Part shown: piece by piece, positions 1-5,843 of the stretch
How positions within the stretch are numbered: the stretch's first letter is position 1
Layout: each line of letters begins with the position of its first letter
Assembly (NCBI GenBank): GCA_019347645.1
Contig: JAHWKZ010000031.1
Coordinates: 1 to 12,767, forward strand
From: Gemmatimonadota bacterium
GTDB lineage: Bacteria > Gemmatimonadota > Gemmatimonadetes > JACCXV01 > JAHWKZ01
Reading direction: 5' to 3'
Length of the DNA: 12,767 bases
Position numbers and translations under genes: made by a program
Notes under the pieces: generated by a model
The model's database searches: none
What the model was told of the DNA's origin: nothing
The model's input: only the letters and a program-made list of their open reading frames with translations

Positions 1-843
1 GAGTTCCAGCGCTTCTGCAAGAGCCGCGACGCGGCCGCGTTCCTCGTCGGGCACGTGACGAAGGGGGGCGGTCTGGCCGGGCCGAAGACGCTCGAGCACG
101 CGGTCGACGCGGTGCTGCAGTTCGAGGGCGACGGCCACCACGACTGGCGGGTGCTGAGGGCGCGCAAGAACCGGTTCGGCTCGACCCACGAGATCGCGGT
201 CTTCACCATGGGGGGGCGCGGCCTGGAGGCGGTGGCGAATCCCTCCGCGTTCTTCCTCGACCGCGGGCGGGCCGAGCGCCCGGCGCCGGGCTCGGTCCAC
301 GTGGCGAGCCTGGAGGGAACCCGACCGCTGCTGATCGAGATCCAGGCGCTGGTCGCCTCGAGCCCCTACGGCACGCCTCAGCGGGTGGCGAACGGGTTCG
401 ACGCGCGCCGCCTGGCGCTGCTGCTCGCGGTGCTCGAGAAGCGGGCCGGCCTGGCGATCGGCTCCCGGGACGTCTTCGTCAACGTCGTCGGCGGACTGAC
501 GCTGTCGGAGCCGGCCACGGACCTCGGGGTGGTGATCGCCCTGGCGTCCAGCCATACGGACCGTCCGGTCCGGCCCGGGACGGTGGTGTGGGGGGAGGTC
601 GGCCTGACCGGGGAGGTGCGCCCGGTAAGATTGGCCGAGGCTCGTTCGAAGGAAGCCGCCCGGTTGGGGTTTACCCGGGCGGTGGTCCCCGTCGGATCCG
701 CGGTGCCGTCGGGCGTGGCGGACGGTGCCGGGGCGTCGGGAGACGGCGCCTCGCGCGCGATCGGAAACGGCGCCGGAATCCGGGTCGCGGAGGTCGACTC
801 GGTCTCCGGCGCCGTCGCGCTCGCCCTGGGAGAGCCCCAGTGA
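1..843 (+). CDS. radA: DNA repair protein RadA (Sms), 5'-truncated by the window edge
   Basis: RadA is a RecA-like DNA-dependent ATPase that acts on branched recombination intermediates. The frame is open from base 1, so the N-terminal zinc finger and Walker A lie outside the window; 280 codons remain. The visible part begins in the RecA-like core with GHVTKGG, then GPKTLEHAVDAVLQFEGD and the RadA signature KNRFGS (bases 166-183), which together are diagnostic of the family. The rest is the Lon-protease-like domain (EGTRPLLIEIQALV; later VNVVGGLTLSEPATDLGVVIALAS), which in RadA is thought to be structural and not proteolytic. Near the C-terminus an Ala/Gly-rich stretch (about codons 238-259) looks longer than usual before the final IRVAEVDSVSGAVALAL strand-helix unit. 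The stop is TGA at 841. It precedes the PIN/TRAM gene, a neighbourhood found in many bacteria. The identification is secure. Confidence 0.96.
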   Translation, partial: EFQRFCKSRDAAAFLVGHVTKGGGLAGPKTLEHAVDAVLQFEGDGHHDWRVLRARKNRFGSTHEIAVFTMGGRGLEAVANPSAFFLDRGRAERPAPGSVHVASLEGTRPLLIEIQALVASSPYGTPQRVANGFDARRLALLLAVLEKRAGLAIGSRDVFVNVVGGLTLSEPATDLGVVIALASSHTDRPVRPGTVVWGEVGLTGEVRPVRLAEARSKEAARLGFTRAVVPVGSAVPSGVADGAGASGDGASRAIGNGAGIRVAEVDSVSGAVALALGEPQ

Positions 844-850
844 GCGCGCT

Positions 851-862
851 CCCCCGAAGGGG
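851..862 (+). other. Short GC hairpin after radA
   Basis: CCCC (851-854) and GGGG (859-862) pair around a CGAA tetraloop, seven bases after the radA stop. No T-tract follows, so it is not a classical intrinsic terminator; it may stabilise the 3' end of the mRNA or be incidental. The rest of the 87-nt spacer to the next gene holds an A/T-richer patch at about 884-900 but no convincing promoter pair. Confidence 0.3.
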
Positions 863-930
863 CGATCGCGACGCCGCGCTGCCCATCATACGATCATTCT
901 GGCAGCGCATACCTCAACGCGAGGGGGATC

Positions 931-1977
931 ATGAACTATCTGCGTGTGACCTTCGGATTGATCGTCGTGGGGGTCGGCGCCCTGGCCGTGGTGTACGAGC
1001 CCGATTGGGCGACGTACGCGGTGGTCGGGAGCGGGGCCGCCGTGGCGGTGATCACCCTGCTGCTGGAGGGTCGCATCCGACAGGGCGACCCGCGCCAGGT
1101 GATGGCGGGCGGGGTGGGAATGCTGATCGGGCTCGTCGTCGCGTGGCTGGTGCTGATGCTCGCTTCCGGGCTTCCGGTCGCGGGCGCGTTCCTGGTCGGC
1201 GGGACGTGGCTGGCCGCGTTCTCCATGGTGCTGTTCTTCACGGTGATGGCCTACATCGGCGCGACGACGGGCCGCTCGCTGACGTATGACCTGACGCTCT
1301 TCCGCCAGCCGGAGAAGGAGGGGCGCGCCCGAGCCCGCTTCCTGGTCGGTGAGAAGTCCCTGATCGACGGCCGGATCGTCAAGCTCGCGGAGAGCCCGCT
1401 GCTGACCGGCGAGATCATCGTACCGCGGTTCGTCGTCGATCAGCTGAACCAGCTGGCTGCCAGCCACGTCGCCATCGAGCGGTTCCGCGGCGAGCGCGGG
1501 CTCGACAGCCTGCGCCGGCTCCAGCAGAACCGGGTGCGGCCCGTCTACATCCGTGAGATCGACCTGCTCCACGGGGAGATCGAGGGGGTGCTCGACTACG
1601 CCGTGCAGCACGACGCCCGGATCGTGACCCACAACCCCGAGATGATTCGCGAAGCGAACCGGCGCGGGATCCCGATCGTGAACCTCAACGAGATCTCGGA
1701 GATGCTCGAGCCCGAGGTCCTGTCCGGCGACGAGCTGGTCGTCCGGCTGGTGAAGCAGGGCAAGGAGAAGGACCAGGGCGTGGGCTATCTCGACAACGGC
1801 AACATGGTGGTCGTCGAGGACGCCCGGGAGGACATCGGCCGCACGCTGCGCGTGCAGGTGACCGGCATCCATCAGACCCGCGCGGGGACCCTGATCTTCG
1901 CCAGGAAGAGCGAGAACGGGAACGGCGAGGAGTCGAGCCAGACGGCCGAGACGGCCGAGGGAGCCGGCCGCTCCTGA
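931..1977 (+). CDS. Membrane-anchored PIN/TRAM domain protein (YacL type) with atypical PIN active site
   Basis: 348 residues, ATG start with GAGGGGG at 921-927. Four hydrophobic segments (about residues 5-22, 27-45, 57-79, 84-109) anchor it in the inner membrane. A PIN-fold domain follows (about 135-252: SLIDGRIVKL, IIVPRFVVDQL, RFRGERGLDSL, GIPIVNLNEIS), then a TRAM domain (about 262-325: GKEKDQGVGYLDNGNMVVVE and IHQTRAGTLIFA). This order is that of Bacillus YacL, often linked to radA and ispD as here. Oddity: the family's usual LDTS motif reads LVGEKS (G140), its TND motif reads THN (N235), and the usual glutamate and ADS region reads VVDQLNQLAAS. The canonical metal-binding acids seem absent or moved, so nuclease activity is doubtful while RNA or DNA binding by TRAM looks intact. 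The last 20 residues are a polar tail encoded partly by a GACGGCCGA tandem repeat. Domain assignment is sure; loss of activity is inference. Confidence 0.9.
   Translation: MNYLRVTFGLIVVGVGALAVVYEPDWATYAVVGSGAAVAVITLLLEGRIRQGDPRQVMAGGVGMLIGLVVAWLVLMLASGLPVAGAFLVGGTWLAAFSMVLFFTVMAYIGATTGRSLTYDLTLFRQPEKEGRARARFLVGEKSLIDGRIVKLAESPLLTGEIIVPRFVVDQLNQLAASHVAIERFRGERGLDSLRRLQQNRVRPVYIREIDLLHGEIEGVLDYAVQHDARIVTHNPEMIREANRRGIPIVNLNEISEMLEPEVLSGDELVVRLVKQGKEKDQGVGYLDNGNMVVVEDAREDIGRTLRVQVTGIHQTRAGTLIFARKSENGNGEESSQTAETAEGAGRS
1957..1963 (+). promoter_or_regulatory. Ribosome binding site for ispD, supporting a CTG start
   Basis: GAGGGAG at 1957-1963 lies inside the end of the upstream gene, 10 nt before CTG at 1974. 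CTG overlaps the upstream TGA as CTGA (1974-1977), the same geometry as the GTGA and ATGA junctions elsewhere in the window. The first GTG in frame (1998) has no Shine-Dalgarno and would remove the first beta strand of IspD. Confidence 0.55.
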
Positions 1978-2672
1978 TCGCCGCGGCCGGCGTCCTGGTG
2001 GCGGGGGGCCGCGGTCGGCGGATGGGCGGCGAGGCGAAGCAGTTCCGTCGGCTGGAGAGCCGTCCCACCCTCTGCTGGGCGGCGCTCCCGCTGCTCGAAT
2101 CCCTCGCCGGTCCGCTGGTGGTGGTCCTGCCCGAGGACCGGCTCGAGGAGGCCGAGCGCCTGTTGATCGCCCACCTGCCGGAGGCGCGCGAGAAGATCCG
2201 GGCGGTTCCCGGAGGAGTGCGGCGACGGGACTCGGTACGCGCGGCCCTGGAGGCGATCGAAGGGGTGGAGACGGTCCTGGTCCACGACGCCGTGCGGCCC
2301 TTCGCATCGGCCGCTCTGGTGACCCGGGTGGGGGCGCGGGCGGCGGAGGGGCGGGCCGTCGTCCCGGCCCTGCGGGTCCGGGACACCCTGAAGGAGATCG
2401 ACGACGGCCGGGTCGTGCGGACCCTCGACCGCGAGCGGCTGGTGGCGGTCCAGACCCCGCAGGGCTTTCCGCTGCAGGTGCTCCGGAGCGCCCACGAGGC
2501 CGACGACGGTGACGCCACGGACGACGCCGCGCTGGTCGAGCGACTGGGCCATCCGGTGACGTGGGTCGAGGGAGAGCGAATGAACCGAAAGCTCACCGAT
2601 CCCGAGGACTGGGCTTGGGCCGAGGAGGCGGTGGCGGCCGGACGCGTCCGCTGGCGTCAGGAGGTGTGGTGA
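1974..2672 (+). CDS. ispD: 2-C-methyl-D-erythritol 4-phosphate cytidylyltransferase
   Basis: Third step of the MEP isoprenoid pathway: MEP plus CTP gives CDP-methylerythritol and pyrophosphate, in the cytoplasm. From a CTG start at 1974 the protein has 232 residues, the usual size. Visible motifs: the nucleotide-binding loop VLVAGGRGRRMGGEAKQ (7-23, with R16 and K22 in the catalytic positions), PGGVRRRDSV (79-88), HDAVRP (104-109), TPQGF (161-165) and NRKLTDPED (204-212, matching the family's NxKxTxPED). No ATG exists near the N-terminus. The alternatives are GTG 1998, which would delete strand beta-1, and CTG 1995, so CTG 1974 with its upstream GAGGGAG is preferred. It overlaps the PIN/TRAM gene by 4 nt and ispF by 4 nt, implying one translationally coupled unit. 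Function is certain; the start codon is an inference. Confidence 0.9.
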   Translation: MIAAAGVLVAGGRGRRMGGEAKQFRRLESRPTLCWAALPLLESLAGPLVVVLPEDRLEEAERLLIAHLPEAREKIRAVPGGVRRRDSVRAALEAIEGVETVLVHDAVRPFASAALVTRVGARAAEGRAVVPALRVRDTLKEIDDGRVVRTLDRERLVAVQTPQGFPLQVLRSAHEADDGDATDDAALVERLGHPVTWVEGERMNRKLTDPEDWAWAEEAVAAGRVRWRQEVW

Positions 2673-3166
2673 GCCCCGCCCCGCGACTCCGCGCGGGGAT
2701 CGGCTACGACGTCCACCGACTCGTGGAGGGGCGCCGGCTGGTCCTCGGCGGGATCGAGATTCCGCACGAGAAGGGTCTCGCCGGGCACTCGGACGCCGAC
2801 GTCCTCCTGCACGCCATCGCCGACGCCCTGCTCGGCGCCGCTGGGATGGGCGACATCGGTGAGCACTTCCCGTCCGACGACCCGACCTGGGAGGGTGCCG
2901 ACAGCGTCGTCCTGCTACGTCGCGTGGTGGTCCGGGTGGCCGAGGCGGGATGGACGGTCGCCAACGTGGACGCGACGCTGCTCGCCGAGGCGCCCAAGAT
3001 CCGGCCCCACGTCGACGCCATGCGGCGGACGATCGCCTCGACGCTGGGCGTTGCGGTCGCGTCGGTGAGCGTCAAGGCGACGACCTCCGAGGGGATGGGG
3101 TTCGTCGGTCGCGGCGAAGGCATGGCGGCGATGGCGATCTGCGCGCTGACTCGCACCGAGGAGTAG
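2669..3166 (+). CDS. ispF: 2-C-methyl-D-erythritol 2,4-cyclodiphosphate synthase
   Basis: Fifth MEP-pathway step: cyclises CDP-ME 2-phosphate to methylerythritol cyclodiphosphate, releasing CMP; a homotrimer with a zinc site. The 165-residue protein contains the family's metal ligands in GYDVHR (D14, H16) and H48 within GHSDADVLLHAIADALLGA (39-57), GDIGEHFPSDD (61-71), LLAEAPKIRPH (104-114) and the C-terminal KATTSEGMGFVGRGEG (136-151). The GTG start at 2669 overlaps the ispD stop as GTGA and follows AGGAGGT at 2659-2665. GTG 2666 is also in frame but sits too close to the Shine-Dalgarno. Adjacent ispD-ispF is the common arrangement (some bacteria fuse them). The two genes are separate here and ispE is not in the window. 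The TAG stop is followed by the palindromic element. Confidence 0.96.
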   Translation: MSPAPRLRAGIGYDVHRLVEGRRLVLGGIEIPHEKGLAGHSDADVLLHAIADALLGAAGMGDIGEHFPSDDPTWEGADSVVLLRRVVVRVAEAGWTVANVDATLLAEAPKIRPHVDAMRRTIASTLGVAVASVSVKATTSEGMGFVGRGEGMAAMAICALTRTEE

Positions 3167-3171
3167 CGGGG

Positions 3172-3358
3172 CGTTCGGGTCGGGGGATCCCGCCGGCACG
3201 CCTTCAATAGCCAAAGCCGTAGTGGATCACGGCGAGCCGACGAGGCGATCTGGTCGTCGCAGCTCAGGAGAGCTGCGACGGTCAGCCGAGGAGGCGAGTC
3301 GATGATCCACTCGGCGACGCGTCACAGGCGTGCCGGCGGGGATCCCCCGACCCGAACG
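3172..3358. repeat. Nested palindromic element: mobile palindrome or structured RNA leader
   Basis: Between ispF and the threonine synthase gene, 187 nt form three roughly concentric inverted repeats. The outer stem pairs 3172-3203 with 3326-3358: 32 base pairs interrupted only by one extra G at 3338. The middle stem pairs GCCG (3216-3219) plus AGTGGATCA (3221-3229) with TGATCCACT plus CGGC (3303-3315), with T3220 bulged. The central hairpin pairs 3250-3264 with 3271-3285: ten perfect pairs CGTCGCAGCT/AGCTGCGACG plus five more including two G-U, with loop CAGGAG. Unpaired stretches between middle stem and hairpin carry a 14-nt direct repeat. There is no T-tract, so it is not an intrinsic terminator, and no ORF lies inside. 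It could be a MITE- or REP-like palindrome inserted between genes, or an RNA structure in the leader of the next gene; symmetry leaves the strand undecided. I do not recognise a named family. Confidence 0.85.
3235..3297. repeat. 14-nt direct repeat flanking the central hairpin
   Basis: AGCCGACGAGGCGA (3235-3248) and AGCCGAGGAGGCGA (3284-3297) match at 13 of 14 positions and sit on the two sides of the hairpin at 3250-3285. Each copy can itself fold as GCC-GANGA-GGC. Direct repeats in otherwise inverted-repeat DNA point to a constrained motif, for instance a protein- or RNA-binding site used twice. A separate CGGCGA also recurs at 3230-3235 and 3312-3317, directly after each arm of the nine-base part of the middle stem. 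Confidence 0.7.
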
Positions 3359-3373
3359 TCAGGCTATCGAAGC

Positions 3374-3379
3374 GAGGAG
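3374..3379 (+). promoter_or_regulatory. Shine-Dalgarno of the threonine synthase gene
   Basis: GAGGAG lies 5 nt before the GTG start at 3385 and 15 nt after the palindromic element. The ten bases at 3362-3371 just upstream (GGCTATCGAA) can pair at 9 of 10 positions with TTCAATAGCC at 3203-3212 inside the element, so folding could bear on access to this site. Confidence 0.6.
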
Positions 3380-3384
3380 TTCAC

Positions 3385-4554
3385 GTGATCGATCATCTCG
3401 AGTGCGCCCGCTGCGGACGATCCTATTCGGCCGGCCGGCTGCGGAACCTTTGCGACGTCTGCAGCGGGCCGCTGCTGGCGCGCTACGACCTGAACGCGAT
3501 CGCCGGACGGTGGTACCGGTCGGATCTCCACGCGCGGCCCGCGGACGTCTGGCGCTGGCGGGAGGTCATGCCGATCGAGCCCGGCGAGGTGCCGCTGACC
3601 CTCGGCGAAGGGGGGACCCCCCTCCTCGCCTCGCGATGGATCGGCCCCTCGCTGGGGCTCCATCGGCTCGCGTTCAAGGACGAGAGCGGCAATCCCACGC
3701 TCTCGTTCAAGGCGCGGGGGCTGGCGGTGGCGATCCACCGCGCCCGGGCGCTGGGCGCGCGCCACGTGGCGATCCCCAGCGCGGGGAACGCGGGCAGCGC
3801 CACGGCGGCGTACTGCGCGTTGGCGGGGTTGCCGTGCACCGTGGCGATGCCGGCCGACACGCCGGAGCCGGTCGTGGCCGAGTGCCGCGCGTACGGCGCC
3901 ACCGTCGAGCTGGTCGAGGGCTCCATCGCCGACGCCGGACGCTGGCTTCGCGAGCGGGTGTGGCGGGAGGAGTGGTTCGACGTCTCCACGCTCAAGGAGC
4001 CCTACCGCCTGGAGGGGAAGAAGACGATGGGATACGAGCTCGCCGAGGCGCTCGGCTGGCGAGTGCCGGACGCGATCGTCTACCCGACCGGGGGCGGGAC
4101 GGGCCTGATCGCGATGTGGAAGGCGTTCGGGGAGATGGAGGCGCTGGGGTGGATCGGCGAAGAGCGGCCGAAGATGTTCGCCGTGCAGGCGGCGGGATGC
4201 GCTCCGATCGTCCGCGCGTTCGAGTCGGGGGCGGACCGCGCCGAGGCGGTGAGCAGGCCCGAGACGGTGGCCAGCGGCCTGCGTGTACCGGCCGCGATCG
4301 GGGACTTCCTGATCCTGGGGGCGATCCGCGCGTCCGGCGGCGCCGCGGTCGCCGTGGAGGACGCCGATCTGCTCGATGCCGCCCGGCGGCTCGCCCGGGA
4401 GGAAGGGATCCTGGCGAGCCCGGAGGCGGGGGCGGCCGTGGCCGCGCTCCCGATCCTCCTCGAGCGCCGGAGAATCGACCCGGACGACCGGGTGGTCTGC
4501 TTCGTGACCGGGCACGGCCTGAAGTATCCGGCCGTGCTCCAGCACCGCGAGTAA
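3385..4554 (+). CDS. thrC: Threonine synthase (PLP-dependent, with N-terminal zinc ribbon)
   Basis: Converts O-phospho-L-homoserine to threonine and phosphate, the last step of threonine synthesis. 389 residues, GTG start with GAGGAG 5 nt upstream. The N-terminus carries a rubredoxin-like zinc ribbon (C7, C10, C23, C26) seen in many archaeal and bacterial threonine synthases. The PLP fold type II core follows: GEGGTPLL (74-81), FKDESGNPTLSFKARG (97-112) with K109 as the expected Schiff-base lysine, PSAGNAGSATAAY (131-143) and the phosphate-binding PTGGGTG (234-240). The NPTLSFK form replaces the commoner NPTGSFK. Other enzymes of this fold (threonine dehydratase, cysteate or diaminopropionate synthases) share these motifs, but the zinc ribbon with GEGGTPL and the 389-residue length favour threonine synthase. 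No other thr gene is visible. Nine bases separate it from larC, so the two are probably co-transcribed. Confidence 0.88.
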   Translation: MIDHLECARCGRSYSAGRLRNLCDVCSGPLLARYDLNAIAGRWYRSDLHARPADVWRWREVMPIEPGEVPLTLGEGGTPLLASRWIGPSLGLHRLAFKDESGNPTLSFKARGLAVAIHRARALGARHVAIPSAGNAGSATAAYCALAGLPCTVAMPADTPEPVVAECRAYGATVELVEGSIADAGRWLRERVWREEWFDVSTLKEPYRLEGKKTMGYELAEALGWRVPDAIVYPTGGGTGLIAMWKAFGEMEALGWIGEERPKMFAVQAAGCAPIVRAFESGADRAEAVSRPETVASGLRVPAAIGDFLILGAIRASGGAAVAVEDADLLDAARRLAREEGILASPEAGAAVAALPILLERRRIDPDDRVVCFVTGHGLKYPAVLQHRE

Positions 4555-4563
4555 CTTCCCGCC

Positions 4564-5730
4564 ATGCGGATCGGGTACCTCGACATGTTCAGCGGCGTCA
4601 GCGGAGACATGCTGCTCGGTGCCTGCCTCGACGCCGGCGTTCCGCTCGAGGAGCTGCGCGAAGCGCTCTCCCCGCTCGGTCTCGAGGGAGTGCGCCTCGA
4701 CGTCGAGCGCGTGGAGCGGAACGGCATCGCGGCCAGCCGGTGCGTGGTCGAGGTCCCCGACGCGCAGGGTCGGAGGGGTCTGGCGGAGATCGTCGCCATG
4801 CTCGAGGGGGCGGAGCTGCCCGAGCCGGTCGTCGAGCGGAGCGTGAGGGTCTTCCGGCGTCTGGCCGCGGCCGAGGCGAAGGTCCACGGCACCACCGTGG
4901 ATCGGATCCACTTCCACGAGGTCGGCGCCCTGGATGCGATCGTGGACGTGGTGGGAGGGGTCTGGTGCCTGGAGCGCCTGGGAGTCGACCGGCTCCACGC
5001 CTCCACCTTCACCCTCGGCCGGGGATGGACGGAATCGGCGCACGGGCGGCTCCCGGTCCCGCCGCCGGCGGTGATGGAGCTGGTCGCCGGCTGGCCGGTC
5101 TGCGAGGGGCCGCTCCAGGCGGAGCTCACCACCCCCACCGGGGCGGCCCTCGTCACCACCCTCGCCCAGGGGCGTGGCTTGCCGGCCGACTTCGTCCCCG
5201 AGACAACGGGCTATGGAGCGGGGACGCGGGAGCACGAGGAGCAACCGAACGTGCTGCGCCTCGTCCTCGGGACGGTCGCCGAGGGCGCCGAGGAGTTGGC
5301 GGTGGTGGAGTGCGACGTCGACGACCTCTCTCCCGAGCTCTTCGAGCCGGTCGCAGAGGCGCTCTACGAGGCCGGGGCCCGGGAGGTCGTATGGATCCCG
5401 GTCCAGATGAAGAAACGGCGGCCGGGTGTCACGATCCGCGCCCTGGCGCCGGCCGAGAGGCTGGAGGCGGTCGGCCGGGCCCTCTTCCGCGAGAGCCCCA
5501 CGCTGGGGTATCGTTGGTGGACGGCGCGGCGGGAGACCCTGGCCCGCGAGGAGGTCGAGGTGGAGACCTCGTTGGGTCGCGTCGCCGCCAAACGGATCCG
5601 CCGCCTGGACGGGCGGTGGGAGGTCCGCCCCGAGTTCGACGCCTGTCGCCGGATCGCCCGCGAGCGGGGCCTTCCGGTGCGAGAGGTGGCGCGGGCGCTG
5701 GAGCGCGAGCTCGCGGCCGATTCCGACTGA
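4564..5730 (+). CDS. larC: Nickel pincer cofactor biosynthesis protein LarC (nickel insertion)
   Basis: LarC is the CTP-dependent cyclometallase that inserts nickel into the pyridinium bis-thiocarboxylic acid mononucleotide made by LarB and LarE, giving the pincer cofactor of lactate racemase (LarA) and related enzymes. 388 residues, full family length. Motifs: YLDMFSGVSGDMLLGACLDAG (split here as 5-16 and 17-25), HFHEVGALDAIVD (116-128, likely metal ligands), GRLPVPPPAVMEL (161-173), ELTTPTGAAL (187-196), DVDDLSPELF (251-260) and MKKRRPG (282-288). The N- and C-terminal halves are one frame, unlike Lactobacillus plantarum where larC1/larC2 are joined by programmed frameshifting. The Shine-Dalgarno is weak (GCGAG at 4547-4551), so translation may depend on coupling to the upstream gene. 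larA, larB and larE are not in the window; their presence elsewhere decides whether the pathway is complete. Confidence 0.93.
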   Translation: MRIGYLDMFSGVSGDMLLGACLDAGVPLEELREALSPLGLEGVRLDVERVERNGIAASRCVVEVPDAQGRRGLAEIVAMLEGAELPEPVVERSVRVFRRLAAAEAKVHGTTVDRIHFHEVGALDAIVDVVGGVWCLERLGVDRLHASTFTLGRGWTESAHGRLPVPPPAVMELVAGWPVCEGPLQAELTTPTGAALVTTLAQGRGLPADFVPETTGYGAGTREHEEQPNVLRLVLGTVAEGAEELAVVECDVDDLSPELFEPVAEALYEAGAREVVWIPVQMKKRRPGVTIRALAPAERLEAVGRALFRESPTLGYRWWTARRETLAREEVEVETSLGRVAAKRIRRLDGRWEVRPEFDACRRIARERGLPVREVARALERELAADSD

Positions 5731-5746
5731 CGACGCCCATCGTGGT

Positions 5747-5772
5747 GTCGGCCCTTCGCCGGAGCGGCCGAC
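5747..5772 (+). other. Hairpin downstream of larC
   Basis: GTCGGCC (5747-5753) and GGCCGAC (5766-5772) form a 7-bp stem with a 12-nt loop, 16 nt after the larC stop. The following bases (GGGAACACG) are not T-rich, so an intrinsic terminator is not shown; the hairpin may mark the transcript end by another route. The remainder of the 113-nt spacer contains a GC-palindrome (CCGCCGGCGG), TAGTACTA and a tandem GATTTCC pair, but no promoter I would defend. GGAGG at 5832-5836 serves the next gene. Confidence 0.35.
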
Positions 5773-5843
5773 GGGAACACGAAAGCGCCGCCGGCGGTAG
5801 TACTAGGTGACGATTTCCGATTTCCCTATCTGGAGGACGATCG

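Noticed and set aside
866..894. Possible promoter before the PIN/TRAM gene (TCGCGA, 17 nt, TACGAT)
   Set aside because: TACGAT is a fair -10 box, but the -35 matches at only 3 of 6 positions; too weak to call.
1940..1958. Tandem GACGGCCGA repeat at the end of the PIN/TRAM gene
   Set aside because: Two copies only, in a low-complexity polar tail; ordinary for GC-rich coding DNA.
3172..3358. Palindromic element as an intrinsic terminator of ispF
   Set aside because: The outer stem is followed by ACGTCAGGC, not a T-run, and its arms are 122 nt apart.
3172..3358. Target-site duplication around the palindromic element
   Set aside because: Bases outside the arms (GCGGGG on the left, TCAGGC on the right) share no direct repeat, so recent transposition is not shown.
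3364..5244. 626-codon antisense open frame over thrC and larC
   Set aside because: Antisense to strongly conserved genes; long reverse frames are common when third positions are mostly G or C. No recognisable motif or ribosome binding site.
3330..5810. Very long Arg/Gly-rich open frame on the + strand across thrC and larC
   Set aside because: It overlaps two well-conserved genes in another frame and its translation has the Arg/Gly/Pro bias of a GC-rich shadow frame, with no domain.
5812..5826. Tandem GATTTCC before the TPR gene as an operator
   Set aside because: Two 7-nt copies directly upstream of the Shine-Dalgarno, with no promoter nearby to regulate; not enough evidence.
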